Source: Candidatus Methylomicrobium oryzae
GTDB taxonomy: Bacteria; Pseudomonadota; Gammaproteobacteria; Methylococcales; Methylomonadaceae
Assembly: GCF_016745425.1 (NCBI RefSeq)
Contig: NZ_JAERVK010000002.1
Coordinates: forward strand, 124,001 to 188,000
Reading direction: 5' to 3'
DNA length: 64,000 bases
Position numbers and translations under genes: made by a program. Positions 19,171 to 28,083 of this stretch are shown piece after piece. Every line of letters begins with the position of its first letter. Position 1 is the stretch's first letter. The notes under the pieces are model-generated. The model saw only the letters and a list, made by a program, of their open reading frames with translations. It made no database searches and was not told the origin of the DNA.

Positions 19171-19190
19171 TTTACCTTAAACAAGGTAAA
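19171..19190 (+). promoter_or_regulatory. Hairpin covering the ribosome site of the terpene synthase gene
   Basis: TTTACCTT, loop AAAC, AAGGTAAA form a perfect 8-bp stem whose right arm contains the AAGG ribosome site (19183-19186) and ends on the A of the ATG at 19190. If it forms in the mRNA it would mask initiation. It might alternatively be a terminator for the cyclase gene or a protein-binding dyad. Confidence 0.5.
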
Positions 19191-20734
19191 TGAGAGTTTA
19201 TAGTGACGACAATATGAACAAAAGTTATTTGTTACCTTCTAAATGGTTTAATAATGTCAAATCGAAGCTTAATTACATAAGTTTTTTTAAAATGAAAGCC
19301 TCGATTATAGAAAAACAAAATGCAGCTGAAGAGCTATCTATGGCAGCAATAATGCGTGATGCTGAAGAAAAAGGCTTCGTGGTTCATAAAGTGGATAATA
19401 GCTTGACTATCTCAATTAAAAAATCTTTTGATGCTCTTTCTGATGCCAAAACACAAAACCTAGAATTACTGTCATTAAATTCAACACCTTCGGAAGGATG
19501 GATCGCACCTAATAAATTGCTTAATCTGAGACAGCTTATTAAAAATGCCTCCGAGGTTTATAGAGACAGAAACTATCCATTTAATTTAGGATTCATAGAT
19601 GGGGTTGAAATTAAGGGAGTTTGCAAATTTTTTAAAACACCAGAACGAAACATATTTATTAATCCTAACTTTTTTGGACTAGAAAATTATAGCGTTCAGT
19701 GGCTTCACGATATGAATATCGTACCAAGTCCGACAAATACACATCAGCTATCCCAAGACCTTTTCCAACAAGTACAAAGCCGAGTAGCAAAAATGCAAAA
19801 AACCAATATTGTATTACTTGCTGCCGCAACTCTACCAACAGTAGAGGAAGAGGCATTAAAAATCGCTAGTGATGTTAATGCATGGCTATTTATTAACGAT
19901 GACTTATTAGATTCCAGAAATTCAGATATTAATAAAAATAAACAATTGGTTTCTGAAATTTTTGATGAATATTTAAAAGCCATAAAGGGAGAAGATTATG
20001 CATTGCCTGCTAATCTCCCTGATAATAAAGAGTTGATTATTTTAGGTTTATTAAACGGACTGAAAAATATTGGCGAAAGGCTAAGAGCAATAGTAGATCC
20101 TTCTTTAACTAAATATATATATGAAGGTTTCTTGAAGTACAAAAAAGGTTGCGTAACTGAAGCTGGAACACGAACAAAGCAAGCAGATTTGGCTAAAGGC
20201 AAATCTGCTATTGATCTTCAAATATCCTTATCTTTGCTTAATGCCACACGACATTATGCAGGTTCAGTTGATTTTGTGCTTGAGATTGCCTTTGCTTTAC
20301 AAAATATATCTCTAACTCAGAAAGAACGGGAGATTTTGGAGGACAATCATCTTTTTCGTCTTGGAAAAGATCATATTTGCTATTTTAATGATGTACTTTC
20401 CGGAATCAAAGAAAAGAGTGAAGGTTTAAATGAAAACCTTGTTCTTCATTATATGGAAATAAACCCAGAACTAACGTTTAAAGCAGCAGTTGATGCGGTA
20501 ATGAAAGAAGTCAATACTTGTGCAGCAGAGTTTCAAATTAAAAAACAAGAAGCGATAATATGCTTACAAGCCTCCGGTGAAGGAAGAGAAAAGCCAGTCG
20601 ATATAGCACCATTATCTGCCGCAATCGAAAGCATAGAAAATTGGATAGAAGGTCATGTTATTTGGGAAGTTTTATCTGTTGAAGGAAGGCATCCAAAATT
20701 TCTTGATACCCGTTTGAAGGAGACATCCATTTAA
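19190..20734 (+). CDS. Class I terpene synthase with an unrecognised ~150-residue N-terminal extension
   Basis: The 514-residue protein carries the signatures of bacterial class I terpene cyclases in the right order. It has an entry segment NPNFFGLENYSVQWLHDMNI (158-177), the Asp-rich Mg site DDLLD (237-241), and EAGTR (324-328) with a following helix matching the ExxR/sensor region. The NSE triad NDVLSGIKE (400-408) is followed by ENLVLHYMEINPELTFKAAV, and it ends with W485-I-E-G-H-V-I-W before GRH, matching the usual WxxGNxxW...RY end. Such enzymes ionise prenyl diphosphates (GPP, FPP or GGPP) and cyclise them. Residues 1-150 match nothing I recognise. The gene is visibly AT-rich with A/T-ending codons, unlike its neighbours, and is followed by an IS630 remnant, indicating horizontal transfer. 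Start could also be the ATG at 19214. Product is not predictable. Confidence 0.85.
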   Translation: MRVYSDDNMNKSYLLPSKWFNNVKSKLNYISFFKMKASIIEKQNAAEELSMAAIMRDAEEKGFVVHKVDNSLTISIKKSFDALSDAKTQNLELLSLNSTPSEGWIAPNKLLNLRQLIKNASEVYRDRNYPFNLGFIDGVEIKGVCKFFKTPERNIFINPNFFGLENYSVQWLHDMNIVPSPTNTHQLSQDLFQQVQSRVAKMQKTNIVLLAAATLPTVEEEALKIASDVNAWLFINDDLLDSRNSDINKNKQLVSEIFDEYLKAIKGEDYALPANLPDNKELIILGLLNGLKNIGERLRAIVDPSLTKYIYEGFLKYKKGCVTEAGTRTKQADLAKGKSAIDLQISLSLLNATRHYAGSVDFVLEIAFALQNISLTQKEREILEDNHLFRLGKDHICYFNDVLSGIKEKSEGLNENLVLHYMEINPELTFKAAVDAVMKEVNTCAAEFQIKKQEAIICLQASGEGREKPVDIAPLSAAIESIENWIEGHVIWEVLSVEGRHPKFLDTRLKETSI

Positions 20735-20833
20735 CATCTAGAGCATTTCTCTATTTGTTAGAATCATAGCCCGCATTTTGCAAAAGTTTTGGCATTTCTC
20801 GGGTTAAATCTTATTAAACCATGTGCCTAGGAT

Positions 20834-21290
20834 TTACCAAAGCTGATCGATGGTCCGCTCCGTGGCTTTGCGCAGAAGGACTTTCTTCAGCTTGGCAAAC
20901 ATCTATTCAATTGGATTCAGAGCTGGGCTGTAAAGGAGCAGATATTTCAAGGGGGACGTTTTACGCTGCCATAATCGCCTCGAGATCAGACCACCTTAGA
21001 GGGCGGAAAATTGTCATAAATGACGATATCGTCGGGCTGCAACGTCGGTTCGAGCTGAGAGCGCAGGTATTCCTTAAAACCGTTGCTATGCAGCTCGTCC
21101 ACATGCTACGGTGCAATCCACCTATCGGCCCGCAAGCCGGCAATGAAGGTCAGCGTTTTCAATGCCCGGTGCGGCACCGATGCAGCGAGCAGCGTCTACC
21201 GTTCGGTTATGGCAGCGGAGCAGTTAGGTGATGTCTCTGTTTCATCAAGAAACACCACCTTGAGCACATCAATACGGTTGTCATTGATAT
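20834..21290 (-). pseudogene. Degenerate IS630-family transposase (C-terminal two thirds)
   Basis: Read on the minus strand, one frame gives VVFLDET, then LKTLTFIAGLRADRWIAP, then LQPDDIVIYDN, then after a stop and frameshift LYSPALNPIE and FAKLKKVLLRKATERTID. These are the conserved IS630 blocks with the three catalytic acidic residues (D of FLDE, D of YDN, E of NPIE). The frame is broken by a stop after AAITER, a stop in place of the usual Trp after IAP, a stop after PPSKVV with a frameshift, and a stop after NPIE. The N-terminal part is missing. It lies directly after rnhB (stop at 21295) and next to the terpene synthase gene. It cannot encode an active transposase. Confidence 0.85.
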
Positions 21291-21294
21291 CTTT

Positions 21295-21888
21295 TCATTT
21301 GTCGCGGCACAGATCTTTCACTGGCTTGAAAGACCGGCGATGGATGTTCAAAGGTCCGAACTTTGCGAGTTCGGATAAATGTTGCGGGGTGCCGTAACCT
21401 TTATGCAGATCGAACGCAAAGCCGGGGAATTCTTTCGCATAACCGTCCATAATCCGGTCGCGGTGGACTTTGGCAAGGATAGAAGCCGCGCTGATAGCCA
21501 GAATTTTCCGGTCGCCCTGTACGATTGCCTGGGCCGAGACCGCTAAAACCGGCAAGCGGTTGCCGTCAACCAGTACGTGGTCCGGTCGGGTCGAAAGCTG
21601 CTCGACTGCTCGCTTCATTGCTAGCAGTGTAGCTTGTAAAATATTCAGCCGGTCGATCTCCGCTACGGTAGCTTCGGCAATGGACCAGGCAAGGGCGTTT
21701 TCCTGAATGGCTTGATCGAGCATCAGCCGCTTTTTTTCGCTCAGCGTTTTCGAATCGGCCAAGCCGCTTATCGGTTTTTTGGGGTCGAGGATTACGGCGG
21801 CAGCTACGACCGGCCCCGCCAAAGGACCCCGCCCGGCTTCGTCGACGCCGGCGATCAGGCCGGGTTCCGCAAGAATGAGGCCAGACAT
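21295..21888 (-). CDS. rnhB: Ribonuclease HII
   Basis: The 197-residue enzyme has the RNase HII signature [20 protein letters not shown] near residue 14 (DE catalytic pair). The further catalytic Asp residues lie in VLVDGNRLP and [12 protein letters not shown]. It cleaves RNA in RNA-DNA hybrids and single misincorporated ribonucleotides. In many gammaproteobacteria it ends the lpxD-fabZ-lpxA-lpxB-rnhB string; here it follows lpxA directly. The IS630 remnant begins at its stop codon, so its last few residues (DLCRDK) may have been altered by that insertion. Confidence 0.94.
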   Translation of the reverse strand: MSGLILAEPGLIAGVDEAGRGPLAGPVVAAAVILDPKKPISGLADSKTLSEKKRLMLDQAIQENALAWSIAEATVAEIDRLNILQATLLAMKRAVEQLSTRPDHVLVDGNRLPVLAVSAQAIVQGDRKILAISAASILAKVHRDRIMDGYAKEFPGFAFDLHKGYGTPQHLSELAKFGPLNIHRRSFKPVKDLCRDK

Positions 21889-21912
21889 TGCGTAAACAGA
21901 TCCAATGCGCGG

Positions 21913-22683
21913 CTAGCGTAGAATGCCGCGGCTGACATGGCGCAAGAAATCCGCCAATTCGCCCAAATGAATATTCTCTCCGTGAAGATTCAGCAGCTCA
22001 TCAATCGCATCTTCGAGGCGAAGATTCATCTTATAAACGATTTTATACGCTTTCCTGATTAGCCGAATGTCTTCAGGAGAAAAACCGTTACGCTCCATCC
22101 CGACCGTGTTGATCCCATGAGGTCGGGTTGGCTTGCCGCCGACCATCACGAAAGGCGGCACATCCTGGGTGATTGCGCTGCCCATCGCAGCAAAGCTGTA
22201 CTGGCCGATTTTGGTAAATTGGTGGACCAGTGTGAAACCGCCCAGAATCGCGTGGCTGCTCAGGCTGACATGGCCGGCCAGAGAAGCGCCGTTGGCCATC
22301 ACGACATGATCGCCTATCATGCAGTCGTGTGCGACATGGGTATAAGCCATGAATAAATTGTCGTTGCCGATTTTAGTAATGCTGTTATCCTGCTGAGTGC
22401 CCCGATGCATTGTGGTGAACTCGCGGATCGTGTTGCGATCGCCGATTTCGAGCCGGGTCAGTTCGGCGGCATATTTTTTGTCTTGAGGGTCTTCGCCTAT
22501 CGAAGAAAATTGAAAGATGCGATTGTCTTTACCAATGGAAGTCGGTCCTTTAATCACCACATGCGGGCCGATGACGGTGCCTGAATCAATCTTTACGTCG
22601 GCGCCGATGATCGTATAGGGCCCGATGGAAACGTCGCTGGCTAATTCAGCGCGTTTATCGATAATAGAAGTTGGATCAATCAA
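21913..22683 (-). CDS. lpxA: UDP-N-acetylglucosamine acyltransferase LpxA
   Basis: This left-handed beta-helix protein is built of hexapeptide repeats (IGPYTIIGADV, IGPHVVIKG, VVMANGASLAGHV, AILGGFTLVHQF). It contains the catalytic His region TYTHVAHDC-like (FMAYTHVAHDCMIGDH) and the C-terminal helices. It acylates UDP-GlcNAc at O3, the first step of lipid A synthesis. The family begins M-I-D-P-T; here the matching codon is TTG at 22683 (LIDPTS), giving 256 residues (E. coli 262). It lies 3 bases after the fabZ stop. Upstream ATGs lie inside fabZ in another frame and are rejected. Confidence 0.92.
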   Translation of the reverse strand: MIDPTSIIDKRAELASDVSIGPYTIIGADVKIDSGTVIGPHVVIKGPTSIGKDNRIFQFSSIGEDPQDKKYAAELTRLEIGDRNTIREFTTMHRGTQQDNSITKIGNDNLFMAYTHVAHDCMIGDHVVMANGASLAGHVSLSSHAILGGFTLVHQFTKIGQYSFAAMGSAITQDVPPFVMVGGKPTRPHGINTVGMERNGFSPEDIRLIRKAYKIVYKMNLRLEDAIDELLNLHGENIHLGELADFLRHVSRGILR

Positions 22684-22685
22684 GT

Positions 22686-23129
22686 TTAATTTACCACGGC
22701 TGCACAGCGAATTTCGGCGCTGGCGATAAATTCGCCATCGACTTCGGCAGAGCAATCGAATGCCCAGATATTGCGCTTGCTTTTCAAGAATTTGGCTTCC
22801 AGCATCAACTGGTCGCCGGGAACGACGGGCCGTTTGAATTTGGCCTTGTCGACGCTGACCAGGTAATAAATCATCCCGGCGAGTTCTTCGCGGGCGGTTT
22901 CGGAGGCTAAAAGACCGGTCGTCTGCGCCATCGCTTCGATGATCAATACGCCCGGCATAATCGGTTTTTGGGGAAAATGGCCCTGAAAAAAAGGCTCGTT
23001 ATAAGTAACGTTTTTGACCCCCAGTAACCTGACTCCAGGTTCACACTCGATGACCTTGTCGACCAGTAGAAAAGGATAGCGATGTGGTAAAAAGTTCTGT
23101 ATTTGTAAAATATCTAACTTGATGGACAT
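22686..23129 (-). CDS. fabZ: (3R)-hydroxyacyl-[ACP] dehydratase FabZ
   Basis: The hot-dog dehydratase of 147 residues starts MSIKLDILQIQNFLPHRYPF. The catalytic His lies in LPHRYPFLLVDKV and the catalytic Glu in PGVLIIEAMAQ. It dehydrates 3-hydroxyacyl-ACP in fatty acid elongation and balances flux with LpxA. An in-frame ATG 15 codons upstream is less likely, because the family begins near the chosen Met. It lies between skp and lpxA without an intervening lpxD. Confidence 0.93.
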   Translation of the reverse strand: MSIKLDILQIQNFLPHRYPFLLVDKVIECEPGVRLLGVKNVTYNEPFFQGHFPQKPIMPGVLIIEAMAQTTGLLASETAREELAGMIYYLVSVDKAKFKRPVVPGDQLMLEAKFLKSKRNIWAFDCSAEVDGEFIASAEIRCAAVVN

Positions 23130-23270
23130 GGTGCGGATCGCTTTGATGATGAGGATGCGATTCCCGTCATTCAAATTACGAATGGCGTCGAGGGATGGAA
23201 TCCGTCCGGAGGCATGATCGCTGCCATTCGTATCGATTTAAACAAAGGAAATAGAAGAAGCGTTGCCGGA

Positions 23271-23756
23271 CTATTGCGCTGATGCCAGTTTTTTCTGAAC
23301 TTGAGCGGTAATGTCCAGTTTGTCGTTGGCGTAGAGCACACCGTCGTACAATACGAGGTCGAAGCTTTGCTCTTTCGCGATCGCCTGAACAGCCTCGATG
23401 ATGCGACGCTGCAATTTGCCGAGTTCCTGGTTTTTGCGGGTATTCAAGTCGTAGCCGGTCTCTTCGCTGGCGCGTTTATAATCGAGTGATTTGTCGCGTA
23501 ATTTCTTTTCCAGGCCGGAGCGCTCGCTTTCGCTCATCACCGCGCCGTCGCGGTTCAATTTGTCTTCCAGAGATTTGAGCTCGGTTTCCATCGATTTGAT
23601 TTTCTTCACGCGCGATGAAAATTCCTGTTCGAGTCGCTTCAATTCCGGAGCTTCCTTAAGCACTGTATTCATATAGACAATGCCCACTTTGAGCTCGGCC
23701 AAGCACACGTTTGAAGCGAGCAGCAAGCCCAGGAATAATGCAATTTTGGTTTTCAT
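23271..23756 (-). CDS. skp: OmpH/Skp-family periplasmic chaperone
   Basis: The 161-residue protein has a signal peptide (MKTKIALFLGLLLASNVCLA) and then KVGIVYMNTVLKEAPELKRL. A long coiled-coil rich in Lys, Glu and Leu follows (about residues 45-130), and it ends with a beta segment. This is the jellyfish-shaped Skp trimer fold that holds unfolded outer-membrane proteins for BamA. It lies just after bamA on the same strand, the standard arrangement. Confidence 0.92.
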   Translation of the reverse strand: MKTKIALFLGLLLASNVCLAELKVGIVYMNTVLKEAPELKRLEQEFSSRVKKIKSMETELKSLEDKLNRDGAVMSESERSGLEKKLRDKSLDYKRASEETGYDLNTRKNQELGKLQRRIIEAVQAIAKEQSFDLVLYDGVLYANDKLDITAQVQKKLASAQ

Positions 23757-23853
23757 TGTGGATCAATTCTCCAGAGGATCGAAAATGTAGGAAATAGAGG
23801 TAACTTTATAGATTATAGGGGATAAGTAGGTTTAAGCCAAAACAACTTGCACT

Positions 23854-26193
23854 TTAGAAATTCTGCCCGAAGTTGAATTGAAATATCTGTTTCTGATCGC
23901 CCGGATCGGTTGGAGTTCCTGACTCGGCGTTCAGCGGCAACGCGGCACTGACTGACAAAGCGCCAAACGGCGACAGCCATTCGCCGGAGATGCCGGTGGA
24001 GTATCTCAAGTCGCCGAAATTGAAACCGTCCTCAACCGTGCCCGCATCGAAAAAGGTCCCCAGCCGGACCGATTTGACATCGGATAGAAATGGCACCGGA
24101 AAAAACAATTCGGCATTGCCGATAATTTTGGTGGAACCGCCAAAAGGATTGTTAGCGATTCTCTTGCTGGGGTCGCAACCGGTCCCACCGCCAGGGCAGA
24201 TGTGGTCCCTGGGGCCGAGCGTATTATTTTTATAACCCCGTACCGAGCCGGTGCCGCCTGCGAAATAATTTTCGAAGAAAGGCAGCTCATCGGTATCGCC
24301 GTAGCCGTCTCCGTAGGCGACTTCGCCGTGCAGCCGGAAAGTCAAATCCTGAGCTACCGGAATGTAAAGCTGATGCTTGTAGCTGACCTTAAAATATTCC
24401 AGATCGCTTCCGGGAACGGTGGCAAGAGCGGAAAAGCGCTGTTGTCCCCCTTTGGTTGGGAATATCGCTTTGTTCAATGTATCGTGCGACCAACTGACTG
24501 CCGGAGCGAACGTAAAAAAACTGTCGCCTTGTTGTCTGATGAAATCTGAAATTTCGATCGAGGAAAAATCGGTTTCTTTTAGAGAAGTATGTTTGACGTC
24601 CGCGTCGAAGCGCAGACTGTCGAACTCGTTTAAAGGAATCCCGAAGTTGATGCCGGCATTTGCGACATCGGTGGAATATCGGGCGATGTTGATTGTACTG
24701 GCATCGCGGCTGGTATAGCCGAGGTTGTAACCCTGGCTGACCCCGTCCACGTTGAAATACGGATTGAAGAAGCCGAATTGATAACTGGTCAGGTAGTCGC
24801 TGTTGTTGAAGGCCAGATTGACCCGTTTGCCGGAACCGAAGATGTTGTCCTGCGAAATGTTCGCGTTCAGCACGATGCCTTGTACCTGCGAAAAACCGAT
24901 ACCGGCCGACAAGTTGCCCGACGCTTTTTCGGTTACTTTGTAGTTCACGTCGATTTGATCGGCGGTGCCGACGACCTGCGGCGTTTCGACGTTCACGTCT
25001 TCGAAATAACCCAGCCGTTCGAGGCGGGTTTTCGAACGTTCGATCTTGGACCCCGATGCCCAGCTTGCCTCCATCTGCCGCATTTCCCGGCGTAACACTT
25101 CGTCTCGCGTCTTGGTATTGCCGGCAAAATTGATATGGCGCACATACGCGCGTTTGCCCGGGTCGACGAAAAAGGTCATCACGACCGTTTTGTCTTTCTC
25201 GTTGATTTCCGGAACCATGTTCACGTTCGCGAAGGTATAGCCTTCGTCGCCCAGGCGGTCCGAGATCGCCTTTGAGGTTTCGGTGGCCTGTTTACGGGAA
25301 AAAATTTCGCCGGGGCCGATGCTGACCAGTTTGATCAGTTGTTCGGGCGGCACGATCAGGTTGCCGGCCAGTTTGACCTTGTCCAGCGTGTAGACGTCGC
25401 CTTCCTTGACGTTGATCGTGACGTAAATGTCTTTTTTGTCGGGGGTAATCGCGACTTGGGTCGATTCGATCGAGAAGTTGATATAACCCCGATCCAGATA
25501 GTATGAGCGCAGGGTTTCGAGGTCGGCGGACAGTTTTTGCTTCGAATACTGGTCGTTCTTGGTATAAAACGACAACAGGTTGGTCGTGCTCAATTCCAGC
25601 TGTTTGAGCAGGGTTTCGTCATCGAATGCCTTGTTGCCGACGATGTTGATCTGCTTGATCTTGGTGACCCGGCCTTCGGAAATCTTGATATGGATGCCCA
25701 CCCGGTTGCGGGTCAGATTGGTCACCTCGGTCTTGATCTTTAGCGCGTACTTGCCGTGGCTCAGGTACTGCCGGTTCAACTCCTGCTCGACCTTGTCGAG
25801 CACCTGCTTGTTGAACACCTTGCCTTCGGACATCCCAATCGAGTCCAGCGCTTTGGTCAGATCTTCCTTGCTCAGATCTTTGTTGCCTTCGATCAGGATT
25901 TTCGCGATCGACGGCCGTTCGACTACGTTTACGATCAGGGTGGAGCCTTCCCGTTCAAGCGAGACGTCTTTAAAAAAACCGGTCTTAAACAGCGCCTTGA
26001 TGGCGGGGCCCGCATTATCCAGCGAAAACTTCTCGCCGACATTGACGGGGAGATAGTTGTATACGGTGCCTTGCGAGATCCGCTGCAAGCCCTTGACCTT
26101 GATATCGGTCACGATGAATTCCTCGTCGGCTGCAACTGACTGAGACAACAGCAGGCACAGCAACAAAAGGCGGGCAATCGGTTTCGACATCAT
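23854..26193 (-). CDS. bamA: Outer membrane protein assembly factor BamA
   Basis: The 779-residue protein has a signal peptide ending SVAADEEF and five POTRA domains (about residues 25-425; first one FIVTDIKVKGLQRISQGTVYNYLP). The C-terminal 16-stranded Omp85 barrel has the loop-6 VRGYKNNTLGPRD region (VRGF-type motif, here VRGY) and a final aromatic residue (FQFNFGQNF). It folds and inserts outer-membrane proteins. The ATG at 26193 gives a normal signal peptide; the longer reading frame begins at a TTG and is rejected. rseP and dxr, often upstream, are replaced here by epmA on the same strand. Confidence 0.95.
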   Translation of the reverse strand: MMSKPIARLLLLCLLLSQSVAADEEFIVTDIKVKGLQRISQGTVYNYLPVNVGEKFSLDNAGPAIKALFKTGFFKDVSLEREGSTLIVNVVERPSIAKILIEGNKDLSKEDLTKALDSIGMSEGKVFNKQVLDKVEQELNRQYLSHGKYALKIKTEVTNLTRNRVGIHIKISEGRVTKIKQINIVGNKAFDDETLLKQLELSTTNLLSFYTKNDQYSKQKLSADLETLRSYYLDRGYINFSIESTQVAITPDKKDIYVTINVKEGDVYTLDKVKLAGNLIVPPEQLIKLVSIGPGEIFSRKQATETSKAISDRLGDEGYTFANVNMVPEINEKDKTVVMTFFVDPGKRAYVRHINFAGNTKTRDEVLRREMRQMEASWASGSKIERSKTRLERLGYFEDVNVETPQVVGTADQIDVNYKVTEKASGNLSAGIGFSQVQGIVLNANISQDNIFGSGKRVNLAFNNSDYLTSYQFGFFNPYFNVDGVSQGYNLGYTSRDASTINIARYSTDVANAGINFGIPLNEFDSLRFDADVKHTSLKETDFSSIEISDFIRQQGDSFFTFAPAVSWSHDTLNKAIFPTKGGQQRFSALATVPGSDLEYFKVSYKHQLYIPVAQDLTFRLHGEVAYGDGYGDTDELPFFENYFAGGTGSVRGYKNNTLGPRDHICPGGGTGCDPSKRIANNPFGGSTKIIGNAELFFPVPFLSDVKSVRLGTFFDAGTVEDGFNFGDLRYSTGISGEWLSPFGALSVSAALPLNAESGTPTDPGDQKQIFQFNFGQNF

Positions 26194-26273
26194 TCGGCAG
26201 GTGAAAGAGAACGGCAATCTCTGATTTATGGGGAGCTCGGCCGGATTATAACATAAGAATTTGTTTGTACAGC

Positions 26274-27272
26274 TTATGCCCGGGTTATCGGGAAACTCAG
26301 TACTTCCTCAATGGAAGATTTGCCGAACAGCACCATCAGCAGCCGGTCGATGCCGATCGCGATGCCCGAGCAATCCGGCAATCCCGCCCTTAATGCCGCG
26401 AGCAGACGCGCGTCTTTTACTGCGGAGGGCAAATTTTGCTGTTGCCGGACCGCAATTTCACGGTCGAATCGCCGGCTTTGTTCATCCGGATCAGCTAATT
26501 CGAAAAAGCCGTTGCCTAATTCTATGCCGTCGATGAACAGCTCGACCCGTTCGGTAATCAGCGGATCGTGTTCATTCAGCCGCGCCAGCGAGGATTGGCA
26601 GGCCGGGTAGCCGTATACCATGCACAAACGACCGATTCCCAGATGGGGCTGAATACGGTGGCTGAACAGGAAATCGAGCCAGGTCGCATGATTATCGCCG
26701 CAAATCGCGATCGCTTCCGAAAGCCCGCAGGCCTCAGCATAAGCGCGATAATCGGCCGGTGAAAATTCGGCCGCATTCAGGCCGGTATAGTCGGCAAACA
26801 GCGAACAGTAACTGAATCGCTGTGCCGGCTCCAGCGCTCTGATATCCGCAAATAAGCTCCCGATCAGCGCCTCGCATTCGTCCATCAGGTCCGCCAGGTC
26901 AAAACCGACTCGGTACCATTCCAGCATCGTAAACTCGGGGTTATGAAAACGCCCGGCTTCGCCGTTCCGGAATGCCTTGCAGATTTGGTAAATGGAACCG
27001 GAACCTGCGGCTAGGAGGCGCTTCATCGCAAATTCGGGTGAAGTCTGTAAATACAGCATTTGCCGTAAGGGAAGAAAATCGAACTCGGTGCAGAAAAAAG
27101 CCAGTTGCGGGTCGGTTCCGATGGCCTGGCTCAGCAGCGGCGTTTCGACTTCGAGCACGTCCCGTGCCCGGAAAAACTCGCGGATCTGCCGCAAGAGCTC
27201 CGCCCTTTTCCGCAAAAACTGGATGGAACAGCTGGGCCGCCAGTCGGCGGCGGAAAGATTGGGATGGGTCAT
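26274..27272 (-). CDS. epmA: Elongation factor P (R)-beta-lysine ligase EpmA (GenX/PoxA)
   Basis: The 332-residue class II lysyl-tRNA-synthetase-like protein lacks the anticodon-binding domain. It shows motif 1 (LEVETPLLSQAIGTDP), motif 2 (FRNGEAGRFHNPEFTMLEWYR) and motif 3 (GIAIGIDRLLMVLFG). Length matches E. coli EpmA (325). It activates (R)-beta-lysine and attaches it to Lys34 of EF-P. efp lies upstream on the same strand and epmB (which makes beta-lysine) is divergent from efp, so the beta-lysylation set is together. Confidence 0.94.
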   Translation of the reverse strand: MTHPNLSAADWRPSCSIQFLRKRAELLRQIREFFRARDVLEVETPLLSQAIGTDPQLAFFCTEFDFLPLRQMLYLQTSPEFAMKRLLAAGSGSIYQICKAFRNGEAGRFHNPEFTMLEWYRVGFDLADLMDECEALIGSLFADIRALEPAQRFSYCSLFADYTGLNAAEFSPADYRAYAEACGLSEAIAICGDNHATWLDFLFSHRIQPHLGIGRLCMVYGYPACQSSLARLNEHDPLITERVELFIDGIELGNGFFELADPDEQSRRFDREIAVRQQQNLPSAVKDARLLAALRAGLPDCSGIAIGIDRLLMVLFGKSSIEEVLSFPITRA

Positions 27273-27431
27273 GAGTGAAGCCGTAGAGTACGCTGCGCGT
27301 ACCTTGTCGAGAGGGTCGCGGAATGCGTTAGATACTAAGGTGCGCGAAGCTTACCCTGCAAAGATGCTACCGGGCGGCGATAAAGGCCAACCCGGCTGAA
27401 AGTCTTAAGGGGAAAAATGCGAGATTGTCGC

Positions 27432-28001
27432 TCAATCTTTCACGCGGGAAATATACTCGCCGGTCCGGGTATCGACCTTGATCACTTCGCCGGTCTGCAC
27501 GAACAGGGGGACGCGCACGACTGCACCGGTTTCCAGCTTCGCCGGTTTGCCACCGCCGCCCGAGGTATCGCCGCGTACGCCCGGATCGGTTTCGACAATC
27601 GCCAGCTCGACGAAATTTGCCGGCGTGACGGCCAACGGAGAATCGTTCCATAAGGTCACGGTGCAGTTGTCCTGGTCTTTCAGCCATTGCGCCGCATCGC
27701 CGACCGTTTTTTCGTCGGCCTGATACTGCTCGAACGTGTCCGGCTTCATGAAGTGGCGGAAGGAACCATCGTTGTAGAGGTACTGCATTTCGGCGTCGAC
27801 CACGTCCGCGCCTTCGAGCGTTTCGCCGGACTTGAACGTTCTTTCAATCACGCGTCCAGTCTTTAGGTTGCGGATCTTGACCCGGTTGAACGCTTGTCCT
27901 TTACCGGGTTTTACGAATTCATTCTCGATGATCGCGCAAGGATCGTTATCCAGCATGACTTTGAGTCCGCCTCTAAATTCATTGGTGCTGTACGTGGCCA
28001 T
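27432..28001 (-). CDS. efp: Elongation factor P
   Basis: The 189-residue protein has the three-domain EF-P fold. The modification loop reads KPGKGQ with Lys34 ([11 protein letters not shown]), the residue that receives beta-lysine from EpmA. The end [11 protein letters not shown] is typical. EF-P relieves ribosome stalling at polyproline. The divergent epmB starts 82 bp away; a TATAAT with twofold symmetry at 28038-28044 lies between them and may serve either direction. epmC (hydroxylase) is not in the window. Confidence 0.96.
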   Translation of the reverse strand: MATYSTNEFRGGLKVMLDNDPCAIIENEFVKPGKGQAFNRVKIRNLKTGRVIERTFKSGETLEGADVVDAEMQYLYNDGSFRHFMKPDTFEQYQADEKTVGDAAQWLKDQDNCTVTLWNDSPLAVTPANFVELAIVETDPGVRGDTSGGGGKPAKLETGAVVRVPLFVQTGEVIKVDTRTGEYISRVKD

Positions 28002-28083
28002 TTTTTCCTCAAACCTAAAACAATTAAAATCCGACCATTATAATAGAGGCCTTTGCCAATAGAAACCTCGAAAGCCCCCTTTC

